In this document: piece after piece, positions 56,987 to 64,000 of the stretch | Layout of the letters: every line of letters starts with the position of its first letter | Position numbering within the stretch: position 1 is the stretch's first letter | Source of the DNA: an uncultured Rikenellaceae bacterium | GTDB lineage: Bacteria; Bacteroidota; Bacteroidia; Bacteroidales; Rikenellaceae | Direction of reading: 5' to 3' | Length of the DNA: 64,000 bases | NCBI GenBank assembly: GCA_944415565.1 | Contig: CALYBQ010000003.1 | Location: 1-64,000 of the forward strand | The notes under the pieces: model-generated | What the model was told of the DNA's origin: nothing | The model's input: only the letters and a program-made list of their open reading frames with translations | The model's database searches: none | Position numbers and translations under genes: made by a program

Positions 56987-57565
56987 ATGAAAACATCTTT
57001 CTTATTGGCCCCGCTGATCACTGCTTGCCTTACGCTCGGCCTGCTATCTTCGTGCGAAAAGAAATCGTTACCCGCCGTTCCGTTCGAAAAAGAACTTGCC
57101 CTGAGCAAACAAATATGGTTACAATTCAAAAACGATTGCAACGACACATATAAATACAAGATATACGAAGAGACTTATACAAATATTGATGGAGAACATA
57201 CTGTTTCGACCGTGATAACAGTCAAGGAGGGTATAATCATTCGCCGGGAATACATAGACGAGTCGTGCCAAGTGGACCACCCACATGACGGCGAATCATG
57301 CGTCATAACACAGGTAATCGAATGGACGGAAAACCGTGACGGCCTCAACACCCACCCTGAAGGGACCAAAGCGATGACTATGGACAACGTCTACACCAAA
57401 GCGCGGAACGAGTGGCTCAAGAAAATGAACGGCAACTTCAATTATATCTTAGCCACGGACAACGACGGCATGATCTCCAAATGCGGAAATTACAATCTCG
57501 ATATATTCGACGGCGAAAGATTCAACGGAATCACGATATTGGAAATAGAATCTTGGATCCCTTAA
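56987..57565 (+). CDS. Lipoprotein of unknown function
   Basis: A 192-residue lipoprotein: signal peptide (about 1-22) with lipobox LSSC (Cys23), then a hydrophilic mature part with KYKIYEETYTNIDGEHTVSTVITVKEGIIIRREYIDES (about 55-92) and several charged residues. A central DHPHDGESCVITQVIEW segment holds two His and one Cys. I cannot assign a family. It is transcribed alone and ends before a terminator at 57598-57632. Confidence 0.65.
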   Translation: MKTSFLLAPLITACLTLGLLSSCEKKSLPAVPFEKELALSKQIWLQFKNDCNDTYKYKIYEETYTNIDGEHTVSTVITVKEGIIIRREYIDESCQVDHPHDGESCVITQVIEWTENRDGLNTHPEGTKAMTMDNVYTKARNEWLKKMNGNFNYILATDNDGMISKCGNYNLDIFDGERFNGITILEIESWIP

Positions 57566-57597
57566 TTTAAGGAGTCCTCTCCCAGATAAAAATTTAC

Positions 57598-57632
57598 AGC
57601 GGCGCTACCCTACCGAAATGGTAACGCCGCTT
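57598..57632 (+). terminator. Terminator after the lipoprotein gene
   Basis: AGCGGCGCTACC pairs, with one mismatch, with GGTAACGCCGCT. Confidence 0.75.
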
Positions 57633-57969
57633 TATAATATATTATCCATCTCATAAAATACTACTTATCATATATATAATAGTCATAACACCATAGTTGA
57701 ACTGTCCGGCCTTTACAATTCGGGATTGGAAATCATGAGATATAACAGTAACCGCAAACATACGCGAGCAAGAACGGAACGCATTAAATAGTTGAAGATG
57801 TGGCGTTTCCGATTAGTTTTCCTATATTTGACTCAAGAAATTAGCTTCGCCACCGCAAACCGGCCTTTGGCCGACATTCGCTATTCCTTTTCATCGAATA
57901 TCTCTGTATATTTGACTTCGTCCAATATACTTCCGCTCGGCACTGTAAAAAATAAAACAAGTCTTCTTT

Positions 57970-58000
57970 TTTGCAGTACTATCGCTTATTACTATATTTG
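57970..58000 (+). promoter_or_regulatory. Full promoter abutting the efflux operon start
   Basis: TTTG (57970-57973), 19 bases, then TATATTTG (57993-58000). The ATG at 58006 follows after 5 bases, so transcription is expected to begin at or beside the start codon (leaderless mRNA). Confidence 0.6.
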
Positions 58001-58005
58001 CCATA

Positions 58006-58473
58006 ATGACAGCGATTATAGATACGAGAGTCTTCAAATTGTTCATGGTATTCTGCCTGTGCATGCAGGCGGTGGCCATGATGCCCCACCATCATCATGG
58101 TGAGGATGAGATTCCATGCCTAAATTTCGTACACTGTTTCGGCTCCCAGTCTGGGATGGAATGTAGCAATGACGGCGCAAAACGCGGCCACGAGCACGAC
58201 AATTCACACGGGACCAGCGATACCAAATGTGTGCTGTCGGATATTGAGTTTATACGCATCGACACCAACGACATACGTTCTACGCTGCTGTCCGACGACG
58301 ATATTTTGGCATACGCCGTCTTTACCGTAGGCTCCGAAGAGGATGCGTGCGGACATTGTTACGCGGACCATATGCTCAAACTCAGCATACGGTGCAACAT
58401 AGGTGTGAAGCCTGTCCATACGGCGCACATAGCCGTGGCAACACCGCCTAGGGCCCCTTCTTTTACGGTTTGA
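58006..58473 (+). CDS. His-rich small protein at the head of the metal efflux operon
   Basis: A 155-residue protein with a hydrophobic N-terminal segment (about 8-25, signal or anchor) followed by MMPHHHHGED and later a GHEHDNSHG segment; CxxC-like CGHC and several single cysteines add to a metal-binding appearance. It resembles the DUF6769-type proteins found at the start of Cus-like operons in Bacteroidales. It would act in the envelope, perhaps binding Cu, Ag or Zn for the pump. The start at 58006 follows the promoter box by 5 bases; the next in-frame Met candidates lie inside the hydrophobic segment. Confidence 0.75.
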   Translation: MTAIIDTRVFKLFMVFCLCMQAVAMMPHHHHGEDEIPCLNFVHCFGSQSGMECSNDGAKRGHEHDNSHGTSDTKCVLSDIEFIRIDTNDIRSTLLSDDDILAYAVFTVGSEEDACGHCYADHMLKLSIRCNIGVKPVHTAHIAVATPPRAPSFTV

Positions 58474-58536
58474 TTCTAACTGACACCGGCCGTTTCTTTC
58501 GCGCCGGGAAGAGTGTTAACCGTAAAAAATCACATA

Positions 58537-59811
58537 ATGAAAAAGATATTGTATGCCGTGACGGCGTTAGCCGTTATGACCGCATGCGGAGGTAACGTAA
58601 AAAAAGCTGGGGCGGATAAATCGCCGACCACAACAGAAACAGCAAGCACACACGCTCACGATGACGCTGCGGCAGTACATGACGATCATGTGCACGAAGC
58701 CGAAATCGGACACGATCATTCGGCAGAATCACCAGATGAACATGCGGGGCACGACCATGCCGCCGAAGGTGAAGCCGCCGCAAAGAATCCTGACGAGATA
58801 GTATTTACAGCCGCACAGGCCGCGAGAACCGACTTCGAGGTACAGACGGCAGAAACCGGCATATTCCGCGAAGTCATCCCTGCCAGCGGACAGATTGTCG
58901 CAGCTCCCGGTGACGAGGTCACGCTCGTTGCTCCTATGACAGGTATAGTGGCGTTCGCCGACGGACAATTGGCTGAAGGGAAGCAAGTCAAGGCATCGAG
59001 CACCATGTTCCATGTTTCGTCTAAGAATATAGCTGCCGGTGACGCTTTGGCACGCGATGCAAGCGCGTACAGGAAGGCCAAAGCCGACTTCGAGCGTGCC
59101 GAGAAACTCTTGGCCGACAAGATAGTGTCGCAAAGCGAGTACGATGCGCTGAAAGCCGTTTATGAAGACGCCAAGGCTGCGTACGACGCCCTCGCCGGCA
59201 GTGTCTCGGCCAAAGGCGTAGGCGTTAAAACCCGCATCGCCGGATACGTCACCTCGATTAATGTCAACGAAGGCGATTATGTCGAGACCGGACAGCAACT
59301 CGCTACGGTATCGCAAAACCACAAACTAATGCTACGCACCGAGGTATCGCAACGCTATTTCGACCGATTGCCGAGTATATGCGGGGCAAATTTCCTGCTG
59401 CCCTACTCTGACAAAGTTTGGGCATTGGACGATATGGGTGGGCGATTGCTCTCCGTGAGCCGCAACGTTGTCCCGCAGACACCGCTCATTCCAGTCACTT
59501 TCGAGTTCGACAACAATGGGCAGATAATGCCCGGTTCGTATGTTGACGTGCGGTTGCTGGGGAACGAACAGGAAGGGGTACTTGCCATCCCTGTATCAGC
59601 TATATCCGAACAACAGGGACTGTATTACGTCTACGTACAGCTCGACGCCGAGTGCTACATGCGCCGTGAGGTGAAACTCGGAGCCGACGACGGTTCGCGA
59701 GTTGTCGTCCTCGCCGGTCTCGAACCCGGAGAACGGATCGTCACACGCGGTGCAGTGAACCTCAAGATGGCTTCTGCCTCTGGTGCAATCCCACATGGAC
59801 ACGAACATTGA
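58537..59811 (+). CDS. Heavy-metal RND efflux periplasmic adaptor (CusB/CzcB-like)
   Basis: A 424-residue lipoprotein adaptor: signal peptide with lipobox MTAC (Cys17), then a metal-binding linker (about 38-77) with ten histidines in HAHDD, VHDDHVHE, GHDHS and EHAGHDH groups, followed by the membrane-fusion protein domains: barrel-sandwich (about 105-130 and 220-250), helical hairpin (about 155-220), beta-barrel, and a C-terminal domain. The start at 58537 opens the signal peptide. It lies between the His-rich protein and the pump (25 bases to the pump gene). The His-rich linker suggests Zn, Co, Ni or Cu binding. Confidence 0.93.
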   Translation: MKKILYAVTALAVMTACGGNVKKAGADKSPTTTETASTHAHDDAAAVHDDHVHEAEIGHDHSAESPDEHAGHDHAAEGEAAAKNPDEIVFTAAQAARTDFEVQTAETGIFREVIPASGQIVAAPGDEVTLVAPMTGIVAFADGQLAEGKQVKASSTMFHVSSKNIAAGDALARDASAYRKAKADFERAEKLLADKIVSQSEYDALKAVYEDAKAAYDALAGSVSAKGVGVKTRIAGYVTSINVNEGDYVETGQQLATVSQNHKLMLRTEVSQRYFDRLPSICGANFLLPYSDKVWALDDMGGRLLSVSRNVVPQTPLIPVTFEFDNNGQIMPGSYVDVRLLGNEQEGVLAIPVSAISEQQGLYYVYVQLDAECYMRREVKLGADDGSRVVVLAGLEPGERIVTRGAVNLKMASASGAIPHGHEH

Positions 59812-59836
59812 TCCTGAACGCATAAGATAGATAATC

Positions 59837-62800
59837 ATGCTTAACGGGATTATTAAATTCTCACTGCACAACAGGTTGTTGGTAGTGATATTGGCAGGCC
59901 TGCTCGCCGGAGCGGGCATATATGTGGCCCGCCAAATGGAAGTGGACGTATTCCCCGACCTCAACGCACCTACCGTCGTCGTGATGACCGAAGCGCAGGG
60001 CATGGCCCCGGAAGAGGTCGAGAAAGTCGTTACGTTCGCCGTAGAGACCGCCCTGAACGGAGCAACCGGAGTACGAAGGGTCCGCTCGTCGTCCACTACC
60101 GGATTTTCGGTCGTTTGGGTCGAATTCGACTGGGATACAGATATTTATGTGGCCCGCCAGATCGTAACCGAAAAACTCGCCTCCATAGGCGAAGCGTTAC
60201 CTCCCAATGTCGGACAGCCTACGCTGGGCCCCCAATCTTCGATCCTCGGAGAGGTAATGATAATCGGCCTGACCTCAGACAAGACCTCGTTGCAGGATCT
60301 GCGAACCATAGCCGACTGGACCATACGCCCCCGGTTGCTATCAACGGGCGGAGTCGCACAGGTCGCCGTGATTGGCGGCGACATAAAGGAGTACCAGATA
60401 CTCATGTCTCCCGCAAGGATGAGGGACCTCGGAGTGACTGTTGACGAAGTGTTGGCGGCGGCAGAAAACATGAGCCGCAACTCCACAGGCGGGGTTTTGT
60501 ACGAGTACGGTAACGAGTATATCATAACGGGTGCGCTTTCGACTACGGACGCACAGGTGCTCGGCAAATCGCTCGTTAAGATGTCGAACGGACTTCCTAT
60601 AAAGATGGAGGACGTGGCCGATGTCAAGATCGGAGCCAAATCACCGCAATTGGGCGTGGCTTCCGTGCGCGGAGAGCCGTCGGTACTCGTCACCGTGACG
60701 AAGCAACCGGCCACGAGTACACTCGAACTGACGGAACATCTCGACAGGACGGTCGAGGAGTTGAAACAATCGTTGCCTGACGACATAACCGTTTCGACCG
60801 ACATTTTCAGGCAATCGCGTTTCATCGAATCGTCCATCGACAACGTGCAGCACTCGCTGTTCGAAGGAGCTCTGTTCGTCGTTATCATACTGTTCGTTTT
60901 CCTGATGAACTGGCGAGTAACGGTCATATCGCTCACCGCCCTGCCGTTATCGGTGCTGATGGCCGTCATTATGTTGCAGGCCCTCGGACTCACTATCAAC
61001 ACCATGAGCCTCGGCGGTATCGCCATAGCGATAGGCTCACTGGTAGACGACGCTATCATAGACGTCGAAAACGTGTTCAAACGATTGCGTGAGAACCGTT
61101 TTCGACCGCAAGAGGAGCGGCTGAAAACACTCGATGTAATATACTCCGCATCGACCGAAATCCGAATGTCGATAGTGAATGCCACGCTCATCACGATGGT
61201 CGCGTTCGTTCCCCTCTTCTTCCTCGGCGGGATGGAGGGCCGAATGCTCATACCGCTCGGAATATCGTTCATCGTATCGCTGTTCTGCTCGCTCGTGGTG
61301 GCCATGACGCTCACGCCCGTAATGTGCAGCTTCATGCTGACGGGCGAGAAAGCGCAAATGCGTGCGGAAAAAGAACCGCCCGTCTCGGCCATGCTCAAAC
61401 GTGTTTACAGGCATGCGCTTGAATGGGCTATGCGCTGGAAGAAGGTCGTCATAGGCATAACGGCCGCTCTATTCGTAGGGGCGTTCGTGATCTTTATGGG
61501 ACTCGGCAGCAGTTTCCTGCCGCCGTTCAACGAGGGCTCGCTTACGATCAATATCGCGACCTTGCCCGGCATATCGCTCGAAGAGTCGGACAAGATGGGC
61601 CGTACAGTCGAGGAGATATTGCTCGAAGTTCCAGAGATACTCACCGTTGCCCGCAAGACGGGACGTGCCGAGCTGGACGAACATGCGCTCGGCGTGAACG
61701 CCTCGGAGATAGAGGCTCCGTTCCAGTTGGGTGAGCGTGCGCGCGACGAATTTCTTGCAGACGTGCGCGAAAGGCTCGAACACCTGAGCGGACTCAGCGT
61801 TGAGATAGGCCAACCCATATCGCACCGCATAGATGCAATGCTTTCGGGGACAAAGGCTAATATCGCCATCAAACTGTTCGGCGACGACCTGAACCGTATG
61901 TTCACTATCGGCAACAAAATCAAGGCTGAGATAGCTGACATCGAGAACCTCGCCGATGTGAACGTAGAGCAACAGATAGAACGTTCACAGCTCCAGATAA
62001 CACCGCGCCGCGAACTGTTGGCCCGATATGGAATCACGATACCCGAGTTTTCGGAATTCGTAGAGGTAGCGCTCGCCGGTCGCGTAGTGTCGCAGGTGTA
62101 TGACGGAGCGAGCTATTTCGACGTAACGGTCAAGATGGACGATACGCGCGGGAAAAGCATCGAAAGCATAGGCAATATGCTGATAGACGGCGCAGACGGT
62201 GTGAAAGTTCCGCTGAGCTACGTAGCCGATATACGCTCTACGACAGGGCCGAATACGATAAACAGGGAGAACGTAAGGCGTAAGATTGTCGTTTCGGCCA
62301 ACGTGACGGGAGGCGATCTCGGCGGCGCGGTAAAACAGATACAGGAGCGCATAGGGGCAAATATAACCCTGCCAGAGGGATATTGGATCGAGTACGGCGG
62401 ACAGTTCGAAAGCCAGCAGGCAGCATCCAAAGTACTGATGTTCACTTCAATCGCTGCGCTCATAGTCATTTTCATGTTCCTGTTCATGGAATTCAAGAAG
62501 GTATCGCTCTCGGCCATGATAATGATAAACCTTCCGCTCGCGTTGATAGGCGGCGTGGTGAGTATATGGATTACGTCGGGCGTGGTGAGCATTCCCGCTG
62601 TAATAGGTTTCATATCGTTGCTTGGTATCGCCGTGAGGAACGGAATACTTCTGGTATCGCACTACAATCACCTGAGAGCCGAAGGACACGGACTCTACGA
62701 AAGCGTGATACACGGTTCGCTCGACAGGTTGAACCCTATACTGATGACGTCGTTGACCTCGGCTCTCGCGTTGATCCCGCTCGCATTGGGAGGCGACCTC

Positions 62801-62929
62801 TCTGGCAACGAGATACAGAGCCCGATGGCCAAAGTCATATTGGGCGGCCTCATAAGTTCCACTTTGCTCAACGGATTCCTTGTGCCCATCGTGTACACGC
62901 TTATCAACTCAAAAAAGCAAAAAGCATGA
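59837..62929 (+). CDS. Heavy-metal RND efflux pump (CusA/CzcA family)
   Basis: A 1030-residue inner-membrane proton/metal antiporter with two large periplasmic loops and 12 membrane helices. The helix 4 segment reads AIAIGSLVDDAIIDVENVFKRLREN, with Asp-Asp and a further Asp before the conserved Glu. This pattern differs from the CzcA-type (single Asp) and CusA-type (Ala) versions and recalls the less studied group sometimes called HME5, so the metal cannot be read from it with confidence. It overlaps the TolC-like gene by 4 bases (ATGA). Confidence 0.95.
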   Translation: MLNGIIKFSLHNRLLVVILAGLLAGAGIYVARQMEVDVFPDLNAPTVVVMTEAQGMAPEEVEKVVTFAVETALNGATGVRRVRSSSTTGFSVVWVEFDWDTDIYVARQIVTEKLASIGEALPPNVGQPTLGPQSSILGEVMIIGLTSDKTSLQDLRTIADWTIRPRLLSTGGVAQVAVIGGDIKEYQILMSPARMRDLGVTVDEVLAAAENMSRNSTGGVLYEYGNEYIITGALSTTDAQVLGKSLVKMSNGLPIKMEDVADVKIGAKSPQLGVASVRGEPSVLVTVTKQPATSTLELTEHLDRTVEELKQSLPDDITVSTDIFRQSRFIESSIDNVQHSLFEGALFVVIILFVFLMNWRVTVISLTALPLSVLMAVIMLQALGLTINTMSLGGIAIAIGSLVDDAIIDVENVFKRLRENRFRPQEERLKTLDVIYSASTEIRMSIVNATLITMVAFVPLFFLGGMEGRMLIPLGISFIVSLFCSLVVAMTLTPVMCSFMLTGEKAQMRAEKEPPVSAMLKRVYRHALEWAMRWKKVVIGITAALFVGAFVIFMGLGSSFLPPFNEGSLTINIATLPGISLEESDKMGRTVEEILLEVPEILTVARKTGRAELDEHALGVNASEIEAPFQLGERARDEFLADVRERLEHLSGLSVEIGQPISHRIDAMLSGTKANIAIKLFGDDLNRMFTIGNKIKAEIADIENLADVNVEQQIERSQLQITPRRELLARYGITIPEFSEFVEVALAGRVVSQVYDGASYFDVTVKMDDTRGKSIESIGNMLIDGADGVKVPLSYVADIRSTTGPNTINRENVRRKIVVSANVTGGDLGGAVKQIQERIGANITLPEGYWIEYGGQFESQQAASKVLMFTSIAALIVIFMFLFMEFKKVSLSAMIMINLPLALIGGVVSIWITSGVVSIPAVIGFISLLGIAVRNGILLVSHYNHLRAEGHGLYESVIHGSLDRLNPILMTSLTSALALIPLALGGDLSGNEIQSPMAKVILGGLISSTLLNGFLVPIVYTLINSKKQKA

Positions 62930-64000
62930 AAAAGATATTTCTTGTAATGGCCATGTCGGTCGCGGCATTCTCGCTCTCCGCACAGGGAGAACTGGAGAGA
63001 ATCCTGACTGAAGTAGAGGCCAATAACGCATCACTCGCTGCTCTGCGTAAGTTGCGCGATGCACAGACGGTCGGGGCACGAGTTGGCAACAGTCTCGAAA
63101 ATCCCGAAGTTGAGTTCTCGTATAAATGGAACGATCCGTCGTCCCTCGGCACGACCGGCGAAATATCGGTATCGCAACCGTTCGATTTCCCGACAGTATA
63201 CGCCCACAGGAACAAGCTGGCAAAATTACAGGCCGAAAAGTATGGGTACGAGTATCAGGCATCGCGGCAGGAGTTGTTGCTCGAAGCGCAAAAGCTCTAT
63301 ATCGAGATTGTTAGCCTGAAGCGTACCACGTCTGTATTGGAGTTTCTCGCCGACAACGCACGCGAGATAGCGAAAGTGTATGCGGAAAAGCTTGACGTGG
63401 GCGATGCCAACATTCTCGAATCGAACGAGGCGAATTTCACGCTTATAAGTCAGGATAACGCATTGAAGATGGCCCGAGTACAACTGCAATCGGCCACGGA
63501 ACGCCTTACAGGTCTGAACGGCGGCATCGAGGTAAAGATAGATGCAGATGATTTCGGCGAGCTACCTATACTCGGTCTGCTTGACGAGATATTGGCCGAA
63601 TACATGGAGCTGTCGCCAGAATTGAGGGCTTTGGCAGTAGAGAAGATGGCTGCGGAACGCGACATCAAGCTAAGCCGCAGTCTGTCGCTTCCAAAATTGT
63701 CAGTGGGCTATTCGCACGAATTCAGCAAAGAGGATAAATCCAACGGGCTGTCGGTGGGCATGAGCATACCGATGTTCGGCAACCGCAATAACGTAAAGAG
63801 GGCAAAAGCTCAGGACGAATACGCCGCAGCATCGTTGAAAAGCGCCACTTTGGATGTAGAGACCGGAATACGAGAACAATACGCACAGGCTCAGATAATA
63901 CGCGAATCGCTTGTCAAATACGAATCTATGCTCGATCTCGAACAAGCCGTCGAGTTCGCCCGCAAAGCGCTCGATGCAGGGCGGATAAGCATAACCGAAT
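62926..64000 (+). CDS. TolC-family outer membrane channel, partial
   Basis: The first 358 residues of an outer-membrane efflux channel, cut by the window end. A signal peptide (about 1-19, ending LSAQG) is followed by two helical repeats typical of TolC/CusC proteins, with the RRNSLENPEVEFSY-type segment (GNSLENPEVEFSYKWN near 54) and a LSVGMSIPMFGNRNN segment near 270 marking beta-strand regions. Its start overlaps the pump stop (ATGA), so adaptor, pump and channel form one operon. No frameshift is visible in the part present. Confidence 0.9.
   Translation, partial: MKKIFLVMAMSVAAFSLSAQGELERILTEVEANNASLAALRKLRDAQTVGARVGNSLENPEVEFSYKWNDPSSLGTTGEISVSQPFDFPTVYAHRNKLAKLQAEKYGYEYQASRQELLLEAQKLYIEIVSLKRTTSVLEFLADNAREIAKVYAEKLDVGDANILESNEANFTLISQDNALKMARVQLQSATERLTGLNGGIEVKIDADDFGELPILGLLDEILAEYMELSPELRALAVEKMAAERDIKLSRSLSLPKLSVGYSHEFSKEDKSNGLSVGMSIPMFGNRNNVKRAKAQDEYAAASLKSATLDVETGIREQYAQAQIIRESLVKYESMLDLEQAVEFARKALDAGRISITE

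Larger units (their letters stand above)
57566..58005. other. Intergenic region before the metal efflux operon
   Basis: About 440 bases. It holds the terminator at 57598-57632 and three exact TATATTTG boxes on the plus strand (57823-57830, 57907-57914, 57993-58000), of which only the last has a proper TTTG partner. I see no gene, but the remainder is AT-rich and may hold regulator sites. Confidence 0.5.

Noticed and set aside
60145-61398. A 417-codon minus-strand frame inside the metal pump gene
   Set aside because: Rich in Ser and Thr as expected from the reverse complement of a membrane protein gene; no motif and no promoter.

Overview
The window reads as chromosomal DNA of a Bacteroidales bacterium, most like Alistipes or another Rikenellaceae member. 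This rests on four things: promoters of the Bacteroidota form (TAnnTTTG, often with TTTG 19-20 bases upstream), a complex I operon of Bacteroidota type (nuoA, B, CD fusion, H to N, no nuoEFG), Bacteroidota-restricted families (DUF4834, DUF4890, DUF4419, 6-bladed propeller lipoproteins, Rho with a long disordered insert), and a moderate GC content. The genus is an inference; no rRNA is present. There is no prophage, insertion sequence or CRISPR array.

Layout. 1-6956: tRNA-Gly, a DUF1287 protein, rho and kdsB on the minus strand, then a LuxC-type acyl-CoA reductase, a pRiA4b ORF-3-like protein, miaA, a SagB-type nitroreductase and tRNA-Leu on the plus strand. 7068-8342: an AT-rich secreted gluzincin-like metallopeptidase. 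8518-15385: a minus-strand run of eight genes (acetyltransferase, CMD-monooxygenase fusion, flavin oxidoreductase, flavodoxin, cupin, flavodoxin/cyclophilin-like lipoprotein, alpha/beta hydrolase, Tat-exported aldo-keto reductase), divergent from two tandem AraC-type regulators (15548-17316). 17495-27476: the nuo operon, with a small secreted protein of unknown function at its head (27624-27974). 28199-29652: a frameshifted DUF4419 gene. 29884-33404: cysteine synthase-like protein, a small GNAT protein and lepA.

33705-44443: a propeller lipoprotein, a DUF2089/membrane protein pair, an MqnP-like prenyltransferase, an ACT-domain protein divergent from lysC-lysA, then pheT and guaA. 44507-45725: a frameshifted propeller lipoprotein. 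45902-50054: mazG, a gamma-carbonic-anhydrase-like protein, a LytS/LytTR two-component pair and a Spy-like secreted protein. 50507-53592: a SLOG protein, a rubredoxin of only 52 residues, a secreted protein with four 22-residue repeats, and purB. 53827-56856: DUF4834, an MlaE/MlaF-like ABC pair and gapA. 56987-64000: a lipoprotein, then a heavy-metal efflux operon (His-rich small protein, CusB/CzcB-like adaptor, CusA/CzcA-like pump, TolC-like channel cut by the window end).

The themes are redox and quinone metabolism (Nuo without its NADH module, MqnP-like enzyme, flavodoxins, rubredoxin), the lysine branch of aspartate metabolism, and envelope functions. The least explained pieces are the AraC-linked redox cluster, the small secreted protein heading the nuo operon, the repeat protein at 51350-52138, and a promoter at 57970-58000 placed so close to its start codon that a leaderless mRNA is predicted.
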